A stretch of DNA of 64,000 nt from Flavobacterium daemonense (GTDB lineage Bacteria > Bacteroidota > Bacteroidia > Flavobacteriales > Flavobacteriaceae), in the NCBI RefSeq assembly GCF_007341385.1, contig NZ_VJYD01000013.1, positions 1 to 64,000 on the forward strand, in the 5' to 3' direction. Shown here one piece after another: positions 26,448 through 35,603 of the stretch. A program made the position numbers and the translations under genes. The notes below the pieces were generated by a model, which did no database searches, was not told where the DNA came from, and saw only the letters and a program-made list of their open reading frames with translations. The first letter of the stretch is position 1. Every line of letters begins with the position of its first letter.

Positions 26448-29413
26448 TGAAAAAAACACTCTTATTTCTTGTTTTAATTCTTTTTAAAACCGCGATATTT
26501 TCTCAGGAATTTAAGAGAGAAAAATACAACTTCAATTCCGATTGGAAACTAAAAACCGGAGACTCTAAAAATGCAGAGTCTCTTGGTTTTAATGATAATT
26601 CCTGGAAAAAAATTACGCTTCCGCACGCCTACAATCAGGAAGAAGCTTTTGAAAAAGATATTGATCATCTTACCACCGGAATTGTCTGGTACAGAAAAAA
26701 ATTCAAACTTCCAAAGGGAATCAAAGACCAAAAAATCTTCTTGGAATTTGAAGGAATTCGTCAAGCCGGAATCATTTATATCAATGGGCAAAAAGTGGGA
26801 ATGCATGAAAATGGCGTGATGGCTTTTGGACTTGATATTTCAAATTTCGTTAAGCCTTTTCCGCAGGAAAATATAATTGCTTTACGAATTGACAATGACT
26901 GGAAATACAAAGAACAGGCAACTGGCGCTCCTTATCAATGGAATAACATCAACTTCAATGCAAATTATGGCGGAATTCCGAAGAATGTTTTTCTGCATAT
27001 TACCAGCAAATTATACCAAACACTCCCACTCTATTCTACTTTAAAAACGACAGGAGTTTACATTTATCCTTCACAAATCGATATTCAATCTGAAAGCGCC
27101 ATAATCAATGCAGAAATGGAAGTTCGCAACGAATTTCAAGCAGCAAAAAATGTTGAATACAATGTTGTTGTTGAAGATTTAGAAGGCAAAAAAGTAGCTT
27201 CTTTTTCTGGCGAAAAAACTACAATTTCTCCGAATGAAACTAAAATTTTAAAAACTAATTCTCTACTAAATAATCTTCATTTTTGGAGTTGGGGATACGG
27301 TTATTTATACACGGTAAAAACCATTTTAAAAATCGACGGAAAAATTGTTGATGAAGTTGCAACCAAAACCGGTTTTAGAAAAACAGCTTTCGCCGAAGGA
27401 CAATTTTGGCTGAATGACAGAGTTTTGCAGGTAAAAGGTTACGCACAAAGAACTAGCAATGAATGGCCCGCAATTGGAATGTCTGTTCCTGCTTGGCAGA
27501 GCGATTTCAGCAATAAATTAATTGTTGAAGGAAACGGAAATTTAGTCCGCTGGATGCATGTTACGCCTTGGAAACAAGACATCGAATCTTGTGACCGCGT
27601 TGGATTATTGCAAGCCATGCCAGCCGGTGACGCCGAAAAAGATGCTCAAGGCGATACTTGGAAACAACGTGTAAACTTGATGCGTGATGCTATTATTTAC
27701 AATCGAAATAATCCAAGTATTGTTTTCTACGAAAGTGGCAATGAATCGATCAGCGAGGCGCATATGCACGAAATGAAAAGTCTGAGAGATACTTATGATC
27801 CTTTTGGCGGACGCGCAATTGGCTCCCGCGAAATGCTGGATAGTCAAGAAGCCGAATATGGTGGTGAAATGCTTTACATCAACAAAAGTGCACGAAAACC
27901 ATTATGGGCGACTGAATATTCCAGAGACGAAGGTATGCGTAAATATTGGGACGAATTTTCACCTCCTTTTCATAAAGAAGGAGATGGACCTTTGTATCGT
28001 GGCGCTTCAGCATCTGATTACAATCACAATCAAGACCGCCATGCTATTGAAGATGTTGTGCGCTGGTACGATTATTATAGAGAAAGACCCGGAACCGGAA
28101 AACGAGTAAATTCTGGCGGTGTAAATATTATTTTTTCCGATTCAAATACACATCATCGAGGTGAATCGAATTATAGAACAAGCGGTGAAGTTGATGCCAT
28201 GCGAATTCCAAAAGATGGCTATTATGCACATCAAGTTATGTGGGATGGCTGGGTTGATGTTGAAAAACACCGAACACATATTTTAGGACATTGGAATTAT
28301 GCAGAAACTGTCGTTAAGAATATTTACGTAGTTTCTACAGCACCAAAAGTAGAACTTTTTGTAAACGGAATTTCGCAAGGTTTTGGAAAAAGAAACAGTG
28401 AATTTTTATTTACTTTCGAAAATATTGCTTGGAAATCGGGAACAATAAAAGCTATTGGTTATGATGAAAATGGAACTATTTTAAGTCAAGATGAAAAAAC
28501 AACCGCAGGCGAACCATCTCAAATCAAACTAAAATTAAATACACAGCCACAAGGAATGCAAGCCGATGGTGCTGATACTGCATTAATTGATGTTGAAGTA
28601 CTTGATAAAGACGGAAATCTTTGCCCAATAAGCAATAATATGATTTCATTTTCAGTGAATGGTCCAGCAACTTGGCTTGGTGGTATTGCGCAAGGCCCAA
28701 AAAACTACATTCTTTCTAAAGAAATTCCGGTTGAAAATGGCGCCAATCGAATAATGATTCAGTCTTTGGCGAAAACCGGAAAAATAACCATTTCTGCAAA
28801 ATCGGAAGGACTAAAGTCGGCTGAAATATCTTTTGAAACTAAAGCGGTAAATTCTGCTAACGGTCTTTCTTCAGCATTGCCAGGGAAAAATCTGCCATCG
28901 AATTTAGAACGTGGACCAACACCGAAAACGCCTTCATACACACAAAAAAGAATTCCGGTAAATATTTTAAATGCAGTTTCTCCTTCAAACAACAACGATA
29001 CGTACAAAAGTTATGATGACAACGAATTAACCGAATGGCGAAATGATGGAAACATTGAGACAGGATCTATAACTTATACGCTTTCAAAACCATCAATTGT
29101 TAATGAAGCAGTTATAAAATTTACAGGTTGGAGAACTAAAATTTATCCGATCAGAATTTTAGCTGATGGAAAAGAAGTTTTTAAAGGAAATACAACGCAA
29201 AGTTTGGGTTATATTAAGATTCCACTGGAGCCCGTTTTAGCCGAAAAAATAACAATCGAATTGATTGGTTCCAACACCGAAAAAGACGGATTTTCAAAAA
29301 TTGTTGAAGTAGATCCAACAAAAGAACTAGATTTATATAAAGATAAAACATCGGTTGATGCGACCGGTCAATTACGCATAGTTGAAATAGAATTTTATGA
29401 AAAAATCAAATAA
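26447..29413 (+). CDS. GH2-family beta-galactosidase-like enzyme with C-terminal discoidin-like domain
   Basis: 988 residues with a signal peptide (ends TAIFSQ). It has a GH2 N-terminal sugar-binding domain (NSDWKLKTGD ... LPHAYNQEEAF), an immunoglobulin-like domain, then a TIM barrel. Catalytic candidates are the acid/base E433 in ESGNES and the nucleophile E490 in WATEYS. A DUF4982/Ig-like stretch (about 615-790) and a C-terminal discoidin-like beta domain (about 835-985) follow. In pectin loci, GH2 enzymes of this layout remove beta-galactose or related residues from side chains; the sugar cannot be fixed here. It shares 1 nt with the upstream gene and 17 nt with the downstream gene. Confidence 0.85.
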   Translation: MKKTLLFLVLILFKTAIFSQEFKREKYNFNSDWKLKTGDSKNAESLGFNDNSWKKITLPHAYNQEEAFEKDIDHLTTGIVWYRKKFKLPKGIKDQKIFLEFEGIRQAGIIYINGQKVGMHENGVMAFGLDISNFVKPFPQENIIALRIDNDWKYKEQATGAPYQWNNINFNANYGGIPKNVFLHITSKLYQTLPLYSTLKTTGVYIYPSQIDIQSESAIINAEMEVRNEFQAAKNVEYNVVVEDLEGKKVASFSGEKTTISPNETKILKTNSLLNNLHFWSWGYGYLYTVKTILKIDGKIVDEVATKTGFRKTAFAEGQFWLNDRVLQVKGYAQRTSNEWPAIGMSVPAWQSDFSNKLIVEGNGNLVRWMHVTPWKQDIESCDRVGLLQAMPAGDAEKDAQGDTWKQRVNLMRDAIIYNRNNPSIVFYESGNESISEAHMHEMKSLRDTYDPFGGRAIGSREMLDSQEAEYGGEMLYINKSARKPLWATEYSRDEGMRKYWDEFSPPFHKEGDGPLYRGASASDYNHNQDRHAIEDVVRWYDYYRERPGTGKRVNSGGVNIIFSDSNTHHRGESNYRTSGEVDAMRIPKDGYYAHQVMWDGWVDVEKHRTHILGHWNYAETVVKNIYVVSTAPKVELFVNGISQGFGKRNSEFLFTFENIAWKSGTIKAIGYDENGTILSQDEKTTAGEPSQIKLKLNTQPQGMQADGADTALIDVEVLDKDGNLCPISNNMISFSVNGPATWLGGIAQGPKNYILSKEIPVENGANRIMIQSLAKTGKITISAKSEGLKSAEISFETKAVNSANGLSSALPGKNLPSNLERGPTPKTPSYTQKRIPVNILNAVSPSNNNDTYKSYDDNELTEWRNDGNIETGSITYTLSKPSIVNEAVIKFTGWRTKIYPIRILADGKEVFKGNTTQSLGYIKIPLEPVLAEKITIELIGSNTEKDGFSKIVEVDPTKELDLYKDKTSVDATGQLRIVEIEFYEKIK

Positions 29414-31202
29414 TTTAAATCGTCTTAAAGCTTCATTGCTTTTCATTTTTTTATCATTGACAATTCCGGCGCTTTCGCAGAAAAAAGAAATGCCACTTTG
29501 GGATAAAATTCCAGACGAAATAGTTTCAAAAGAATATTCTGAAGAAGTAGATCACAAAAATGAACTTTCAGAAGGTGTCCGAAAAGTAACTTTGCCAACA
29601 CTTACAGCTTACTTCGCAGATCCCGAAAAATCTAATGGAACATCGGTTATAATTTGTCCTGGAGGCGGTTACGGAATGCTGGCAATCAATAAAGAAGGTT
29701 TCAAAGTTGCAGAATGGTTCAATAGTTTGGGAATAAATGCGTTTGTTTTGAAATACAGATTACCAAGCGACTTAATCATGAAAAACAAAACTGTTGCTCC
29801 ACTTCAAGACGCTCAGGAAGCTGTAAGACTTGTGCGAAGAAATGCTGTAAAATGGAAATTGAATCCGAATAAAATTGGTATCATGGGCTTTTCAGCCGGA
29901 GGACATTTGGCTTCTACCCTGTCAACACATTACAATGACAAAGTGTACACGCCAGCTGATACAACAAGCGCCAAACCAAATTTTTCAATTTTGATTTATC
30001 CTGTAATTTCCATGCAGGAAGGCATCACGCATCAGGGTTCTAAAGATAATTTATTAGGAAAAAATGCTTCAATTGAAATATCCGAAAAATATTCGAACGA
30101 AAAACAAATAACCGCCACAACACCAAAAGCATTTTTAGTTCATGCCACAGATGACAAAGCCGTTCCGGTTGAAAACAGTATTAATTATTATTTGGCACTA
30201 AAAAAAGAAAAAATATCAGCCGAAATGCATTTATATGAAAATGGAGGTCACGGCTTTGGTTTAGGCGTAAAAGGAACAAACGCAAACTGGCCAAAAGATT
30301 GCGAAAAATGGCTAATTGCAAACAATTACACCTTAAAACCTGACGGTTATGTGTTTACTTATTTTAAAGGAAATGGCGAAGACGGATTACATCTTGCTTA
30401 TAGTGAAGACGGCTATAAATGGAATGCTTTAAAAAATGACACTTCATTTTTAACTCCAGAAGTCGGAAAGGACAAATTAATGCGTGATCCTTGCGTCATT
30501 AAAGGCGGTGATGGCTTATACCATATGGTTTGGACAGTAAGTTGGACTGACAAAGGAATTGGTTATGCTTCGTCAAAAGATTTGATTCATTGGTCAAAAC
30601 AAGAATTTATTCCGGTAATGGCGCATGAAGAAAAAGCTAGAAATACTTGGGCTCCAGAAATTACTTATGACGAAAAATCAAAAGAATATATGATTTACTG
30701 GGCTTCTACAATTGATGGCAAATTTCCAGAAACAAAATCGGAGGAAGAAAAAGGATACAATCACAGAATCTATTATACCACAACTAAAGATTTTAAAAAG
30801 TTTGCCAAAACCAAATTACTATATGAACCCGGTTTTAATGTAATTGATGCTTCGATTGTAAAACAAGAGCAGCAATATGTTATGTATTTGAAAGATGAAA
30901 CACGTAATCCAGTTCAAAAAAACATCAAAATTGCTACTAGCAAAAATTTAACTGGACCATACAGTCCGGCGAGCAAAGCCATAACAGGTGATTATTGGGC
31001 TGAAGGTCCGACAGCTATACAAATTGACAATAATTGGGTTGTTTATTTTGACAAATACACTCAAAAAAAATATGGTGCAGTAAAAGAAACTTCTAAAGGT
31101 TGGGAAGATATTTCAGAGCAAGTCAATTTTCCTGTTGGAACGCGTCATGGCACTGTAATAAAAGTTTCTGCGGATGAAATTGCTGCTTTGAAAAAAGAAT
31201 AA
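29397..31202 (+). CDS. Fusion: alpha/beta-hydrolase esterase + GH43-like glycosidase
   Basis: 601 residues with a signal peptide (ends IPALSQ). Residues about 25-310 form an alpha/beta-hydrolase of the BD-FAE/acetylesterase kind: an oxyanion loop CPGGGYGM, the nucleophile in GFSAGGH, D in ATDDKAVP and H in GGHGFGLG. Residues about 318-601 form a five-bladed GH43-like propeller: KLMRDPCVIKGGDGLYHMVW (base D), NTWAPEITYD, FNVIDASIV and WAEGPTAIQ (acid E). The two activities suggest removal of an acetyl group and then the exposed sugar. A single-domain paralogue of the esterase half is encoded at 56331-57263. The start overlaps the GH2 gene by 17 nt, so it is the last gene of this operon. Confidence 0.85.
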   Translation: MKKSNNLNRLKASLLFIFLSLTIPALSQKKEMPLWDKIPDEIVSKEYSEEVDHKNELSEGVRKVTLPTLTAYFADPEKSNGTSVIICPGGGYGMLAINKEGFKVAEWFNSLGINAFVLKYRLPSDLIMKNKTVAPLQDAQEAVRLVRRNAVKWKLNPNKIGIMGFSAGGHLASTLSTHYNDKVYTPADTTSAKPNFSILIYPVISMQEGITHQGSKDNLLGKNASIEISEKYSNEKQITATTPKAFLVHATDDKAVPVENSINYYLALKKEKISAEMHLYENGGHGFGLGVKGTNANWPKDCEKWLIANNYTLKPDGYVFTYFKGNGEDGLHLAYSEDGYKWNALKNDTSFLTPEVGKDKLMRDPCVIKGGDGLYHMVWTVSWTDKGIGYASSKDLIHWSKQEFIPVMAHEEKARNTWAPEITYDEKSKEYMIYWASTIDGKFPETKSEEEKGYNHRIYYTTTKDFKKFAKTKLLYEPGFNVIDASIVKQEQQYVMYLKDETRNPVQKNIKIATSKNLTGPYSPASKAITGDYWAEGPTAIQIDNNWVVYFDKYTQKKYGAVKETSKGWEDISEQVNFPVGTRHGTVIKVSADEIAALKKE

Positions 31203-31218
31203 ATTAGCATTAAAACAA

Positions 31219-31255
31219 AAAGCAGGATATTGAGCAACCGATATCCTGCTTTTAA
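31219..31255 (+). terminator. Terminator of the GH106 operon
   Basis: AAAGCAGGATAT and ATATCCTGCTTT form a 12-bp stem around a 10-nt loop, 16 nt after the fusion-gene stop. The trailing T-tract is short. Confidence 0.75.
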
Positions 31256-31301
31256 AAAATAAACATACACAAATTCAAATATCAAACTATTTTCTTTTCA
31301 G

Positions 31302-31748
31302 CTACATTAAAAAAAACATTGCTTTATATAGATTTTGAAATCGAGTTTCAAAAATTGAGTCGCTTGAAAAAACTTCTTCTTGTTTTTTAGTTCCGATTAA
31401 ATTCTTTTTAAAATGCGATTTTAATTCACTTATAATTTCAGATCTAGTTTTAGCATTATCTAGCACAATTAAATTACTCATATCATTTAAAAAAGATAAA
31501 CTGCCGTATAATTGTTTATTAAATAGGCAGACTAACACATGCAACCCTTTCTTCTCTATTTTTAAAAATTCCAACAATTCAGTTTTATCATAGACAACAA
31601 ATATTGAACGATTAAATTTTTTAGAATAATTCTCGTTAGTTAGAGAAAATAATTCTTCTGAAAAATCAAATTCATCTTTGAATCTTCGTTTAAACATTTT
31701 TAAAAAAACACCTTTATTATCTCGTACCAATACTTTTTCTTTTTCCAT
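31302..31748 (-). CDS. Small cytoplasmic protein, possibly receiver-like
   Basis: 148 residues, no signal peptide and no membrane segment. I do not recognise a family. The alternation of hydrophobic strands (KVLVRDNKGVF, SIFVVYDK, LHVLVCLF, NLIVLDNA) with amphipathic helices is what a Rossmann or response-regulator receiver fold looks like, but no phosphoacceptor aspartate is in the expected strand-3 position (VLVCLF). It is the first of three AT-rich genes between two pectin operons and has no visible link to carbohydrate use. Confidence 0.55.
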   Translation of the reverse strand: MEKEKVLVRDNKGVFLKMFKRRFKDEFDFSEELFSLTNENYSKKFNRSIFVVYDKTELLEFLKIEKKGLHVLVCLFNKQLYGSLSFLNDMSNLIVLDNAKTRSEIISELKSHFKKNLIGTKKQEEVFSSDSIFETRFQNLYKAMFFLM

Positions 31749-31958
31749 AATGCAATAAAAATTTTTCTTATTTGTAATTCCACGTCATCAAAAAGCCATC
31801 TACATTATTACTAATCAAACCTTTAAACAACTTGACAAAAATAAAAAGAGCAAGCAGCCAACATTTATAGAATAAGACAAAAAAGAGTTGAAATAAGTTT
31901 TTTTAATCTCAATAAATCTTAATACAAAAAATCAGGTCATAATATTCTATGGCTTCAA

Positions 31959-32537
31959 TTACAAAATCTTCTTAAAAAGAATACTAATTGTTAGTGCACT
32001 CGATATAATAGTCATTTTATCTTCTACCGTACTGCAAATTTCCTCGACTATTATACTATATTTATTATAGGACAAAGAAATTGTTTCATCCAAGTTTTTT
32101 TCTTTTTGCTTTTTTTCACACAAAACATTTCGGGCAACCGCGATTATCGTAAAGCAAAAATCTTTCTTATTTCTATCAATTGCAGCGATAACTTCATCCG
32201 CAGCATTCATTATTTCCAGATTTCTTTTATAAAAAGATTTTTTTTGTCTAATACTCCCAATTTTTTTGCCATTTGTATCTTTTATTACAACTATGCCACA
32301 AAATAAAAAACATTCGCGTGATAAAGATGCATTTAAAACACCATTAGCATTTCTTATTTCAAATGAAAAAGGAAGGAATTTGAATCTTATTATTTTTTCT
32401 AGAAATGTCTTCCTTTCTGTTATAAAACCAATACATTCGCGTTTATCATTGTAAATCCTAAACTGGTTAAGGAAATGAGATTTTTTCCTTTTTCTATCAA
32501 TCAAATATTTTTTTGTGTCAAAAAAAATTTTATTCAT
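31959..32537 (-). CDS. LURP-one-related / phospholipid scramblase-like protein
   Basis: 192 residues from ATG 32537 (an in-frame start 30 nt upstream is possible). The beta-rich pattern LNQFRIYNDKRECIGFI ... FEIRNANG ... VVIKDTNGKKIGSIRQK resembles the tubby-like LURP-one-related/YxjI fold. There is no signal peptide; a hydrophobic C-terminal tail (SALTISILF) may anchor it to the membrane. Its role is unknown. It lies with a YcxB-like gene and a receiver-like gene in a three-gene minus-strand block. Confidence 0.55.
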   Translation of the reverse strand: MNKIFFDTKKYLIDRKRKKSHFLNQFRIYNDKRECIGFITERKTFLEKIIRFKFLPFSFEIRNANGVLNASLSRECFLFCGIVVIKDTNGKKIGSIRQKKSFYKRNLEIMNAADEVIAAIDRNKKDFCFTIIAVARNVLCEKKQKEKNLDETISLSYNKYSIIVEEICSTVEDKMTIISSALTISILFKKIL

Positions 32538-32656
32538 TAAATCATTATTATTCTGCCTTAAATGCAATACAAATGAGTTGTTGTTTGGTTTTCTAGGCAG
32601 GTTAAAAAAATACAGAAATAAGATTATAACATTTCACAATCGCACAGCTATCGATT

Positions 32657-33241
32657 TTAGCAGACTTTCGTAATATGAGTAACTTTTTGCTCCACAAAAG
32701 CTATAAGCTCATTCATATTCCGTCTTTTATCTCCTTTATTAGATATTGAAATTATATATCCATTTCTCTCTTTTACGTATAAAAAAAAGAAATCTTTAGT
32801 TAAAATTGCCTTTTCAATCTGGCTCCATTTATGTGTTATTTCGCCTACCGGAGACTGCACATAAATAAATGAATTGGTAAAATTGAACTTGTATTTTTTA
32901 ATGAATAAATCGAATTTCTGCAGCTTCTTAATTAATTGAAAAATCAGGCCGCAGATAGTGCTTACAACTGAATATTGAAACAGCAAAAAAATAATTACAA
33001 GCACCAAATTTTTAATAATCCAAATGATGTAATCACCATCTTTTTCTAAACTAAAAAAGTTCAAAAAAATAGCCGCGATTAAAAATATACTTGCAAAAAT
33101 GCGTATTCTTTCTTCCCATAAATTCTTAAAATACATTTTATTGAGCCTTCGAATTTCTGTAGCATTTAATTCAAATTCAAGAGAAAATTGTGTGTCGTTC
33201 ATAGCAACTAAAATTGAAGGATTAATTTTGTTTTTATTCAT
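32657..33241 (-). CDS. YcxB-like membrane protein
   Basis: 194 residues with two transmembrane segments (about 47-66, IRIFASIFLIAAIFLNFF, and about 74-97, IIWIIKNLVLVIIFLLF) followed by a C-terminal soluble region containing HKWSQIEKAILTKDFFFLYV. This is the usual arrangement of YcxB-like proteins, whose function is unknown. An alternative start at Met14 (33202) is possible. It is the upstream gene of the small non-carbohydrate block. Confidence 0.7.
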   Translation of the reverse strand: MNKNKINPSILVAMNDTQFSLEFELNATEIRRLNKMYFKNLWEERIRIFASIFLIAAIFLNFFSLEKDGDYIIWIIKNLVLVIIFLLFQYSVVSTICGLIFQLIKKLQKFDLFIKKYKFNFTNSFIYVQSPVGEITHKWSQIEKAILTKDFFFLYVKERNGYIISISNKGDKRRNMNELIAFVEQKVTHITKVC

Positions 33242-33350
33242 CGTAAGAATGAATGAATAAAATTAACTCAACTTTGAGTACTCAATTAACCAATTAAGCT
33301 ATTAAAAAGTCAGAATAAGACATTTTTAAACAGTAAGATGTATTTCCTTC

Positions 33351-33380
33351 AAAAAAAAAGAGAAACACAAGGTTTCTCTT
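33351..33380 (-). terminator. Terminator after the CE12 gene
   Basis: On the minus strand, AAGAGAAACC-TTGT-GTTTCTCTT is followed by T8. It lies 33 nt downstream of the CE12 stop and closes the 33.4-41.6 kb minus-strand cluster. Confidence 0.85.
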
Positions 33381-33412
33381 ATTAGTACATTCGATCGTTA
33401 AAATCTATTTTT

Positions 33413-34156
33413 CTATTTGATTTGTTTTTTTAATTTATCAATTGAAGGATCTTCTAAAAGCTTGATTTGATTAACTACGATCTGCGCTATTGCAGTTGCT
33501 CCTTTCAAGGAAAGATGTGTGTCATCGGCTTTGTCTTTATCATAATACGGATTTTCACCTGCCTTAAAATGCAAATGCAATTGTTTTGATTTTTCTGGAC
33601 CATAAGACTGCTCCAGCAATTCAGTGTAATATTCTAAATCGATAAAAGGCACATTGTATTGCTGCGCCACCAATCTGGTTTCTAAAGGATAATCACCATG
33701 TGTAGGCACCAAAACACCTTTTTCGTTAAAATTACGTCTCGCAATAGAAGTCAGCAAAACTGGAATTGCTCCTTTTTCACGGCTTTCTTTTATGAATTTA
33801 ATCAAATTATATCGATATGCAGTATGCGGATTTGTATAACGCGTAGAATCTTCAATTTTTTCGTCATTATGTCCAAATTCTATAAAGACATAATCGCCTT
33901 TTTTAAGTTTTTTATAAATTGAATCCCAACGTTTTTCATTGATAAAACTTTTAGTGCTTCGTCCATTTACAGCTTTGTTTACAACCGTAATGTTGTCATT
34001 AAAAAATGGTTGCAGCACTTGTGCCCACCCGTGTTCTGGATTTCGGTCTGGATCTTTTTTGTTCGCCATTGTTGAATCTCCAATTGTGTACAAAGTCGTT
34101 TTTTGTGCAAAACATGCCGTTGAGATAAATAAGGCAATTAGGATATATTTTTTCAT
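33413..34156 (-). CDS. CE12-type rhamnogalacturonan acetylesterase (SGNH hydrolase)
   Basis: 247 residues with a signal peptide (ends TACFAQ). All SGNH blocks are visible: GDSTMA (nucleophile Ser), NGRSTKSF (Gly), FGHND (Asn) and DDTHLS (Asp/His). CE12 enzymes remove acetyl groups from the galacturonate backbone of rhamnogalacturonan I, which then becomes accessible to lyases and hydrolases. It is the distal gene of a minus-strand cluster with GH28, PL10-CE8, GH43 and GH105, and a strong terminator follows it. Confidence 0.92.
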   Translation of the reverse strand: MKKYILIALFISTACFAQKTTLYTIGDSTMANKKDPDRNPEHGWAQVLQPFFNDNITVVNKAVNGRSTKSFINEKRWDSIYKKLKKGDYVFIEFGHNDEKIEDSTRYTNPHTAYRYNLIKFIKESREKGAIPVLLTSIARRNFNEKGVLVPTHGDYPLETRLVAQQYNVPFIDLEYYTELLEQSYGPEKSKQLHLHFKAGENPYYDKDKADDTHLSLKGATAIAQIVVNQIKLLEDPSIDKLKKQIK

Positions 34157-34228
34157 TATTGAATTCTTAGTATTAGATTTTAAATTGTGATTTTATAGTT
34201 TTCCTTCAACTTCGATTAAGATGATAAA

Positions 34229-35581
34229 TTATTTTGCTGAAGTTGGAATTGTTGCTCGCTTGCCAATAAAAACATCACTCATTGTTACATTTTCGGCATT
34301 TTCATTTGAAATAGCGTTTTTTGCTTCTTTGATTTCGATCTTATTCAAATGTACATTCCTGACTTTTTTAGTTGGAAATCCCTGAATAACAATTCCTGAT
34401 TCTGAAGCTTTATTGCAGGTAATATTCGAAAAATAAATATTGGAAATATCGGATTGAAAACCACTACCCTCACCGTGATAATTTGCCGTAATATAAAGAC
34501 AGTCCTCTACTTCATCTAATTGAATATTTCGAACAAAAACATTTTTGATAAAACCTCCTCGATCAGCATTAGTTTTCAAATAAATACCTCGTTTTAAATA
34601 GCCGACTGTTTTACAATTTTCAACAAAAACGTTTTGAACTCCAGCCGACATTTCGCTGCCTATAACAACACCATGAAGCCCTTTAAAATTGCAATTTCTG
34701 ATGATTATATTTTCACTCGGCGTTGCGCTATTGGCACGTCCTTCATGATCTCTTCCCGCTTTTATAGCCACATTGTCATCGCCGTTATTAAAGGTCACAT
34801 TTTCAATTAAAACATCTTTAGAATATTCTGGATCGACACCGTCATTATTATAGTTTAAAGATTTATAACTGATTCCGCGAATCGTAACACTTTGTGATTT
34901 AAGCAAATGAAGACACCAAAACGGAGAATTCTCGATTCTGATATTTTCTACCAAAATATCCTTGCAATTAAAAAACTGAATCATCTGCGGACGCAAAAAA
35001 TAACCTTCTCCAAACTTTCTATCATTTAAAGGAACATTATTATGGTTCATTTCCCGACTTCTATTTTTCCCTGCTTCTTCTTTTTCCTTAAAACTTTTCC
35101 ATGTTTTTCCGCCTTCACCATCAATAGTTCCTTCGCCAGTTATAGCAATATTCGAGCAACCATTTGCATAAATAAGCGGACTGTAATTATAAAGCATTGT
35201 GCCCTCCCAGCTTGTTAAAACCATCGGGAGATAATCTTTTGGGTTATCGCTGAATTTTATTTTCGCACCTTTTTCTATTTTAAGATTAACGTTGCTTACA
35301 AAGTGAATTGGGCCGTTGATTTTATAAATTCCTTTTGGTACTAAAATCGTTCCTCCGTTATTCTTTTTGCACAATGCCATTGCTTTATCAAACGCAGGTT
35401 TGCTGTCTGAAATCGAATCTCCTTTTGCGCCAAGTTTTATAACATTTATTTGATATGCAGGAATAACTGGCAACTGAATTCTTTTGACAATCGAATCCAC
35501 TTTTGCCGATGGAAATACAGCATTTTGTGCAAACGAAAACGTCGAAATCAGCAAAAAAAATAGGTACTTAAAATTCATCAT
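34229..35581 (-). CDS. GH28 polygalacturonase / exo-galacturonosidase
   Basis: 450 residues with a signal peptide (ends FSFAQ). It is a parallel beta-helix with the complete GH28 active site: NNDGVD (D247, D250), NGDDNVA (D268/D269), LHGVVIGSE (H303) and RGIYLK (R331, K336). It hydrolyses alpha-1,4-galacturonic acid linkages; an exo-mode is common in loci of this kind but is not provable here. Only 22 nt separate it from the upstream PL10-CE8 gene, so they are probably co-transcribed. Confidence 0.92.
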   Translation of the reverse strand: MMNFKYLFFLLISTFSFAQNAVFPSAKVDSIVKRIQLPVIPAYQINVIKLGAKGDSISDSKPAFDKAMALCKKNNGGTILVPKGIYKINGPIHFVSNVNLKIEKGAKIKFSDNPKDYLPMVLTSWEGTMLYNYSPLIYANGCSNIAITGEGTIDGEGGKTWKSFKEKEEAGKNRSREMNHNNVPLNDRKFGEGYFLRPQMIQFFNCKDILVENIRIENSPFWCLHLLKSQSVTIRGISYKSLNYNNDGVDPEYSKDVLIENVTFNNGDDNVAIKAGRDHEGRANSATPSENIIIRNCNFKGLHGVVIGSEMSAGVQNVFVENCKTVGYLKRGIYLKTNADRGGFIKNVFVRNIQLDEVEDCLYITANYHGEGSGFQSDISNIYFSNITCNKASESGIVIQGFPTKKVRNVHLNKIEIKEAKNAISNENAENVTMSDVFIGKRATIPTSAK

Positions 35582-35603
35582 AATTACATTTTCAAATCAG
35601 AAA

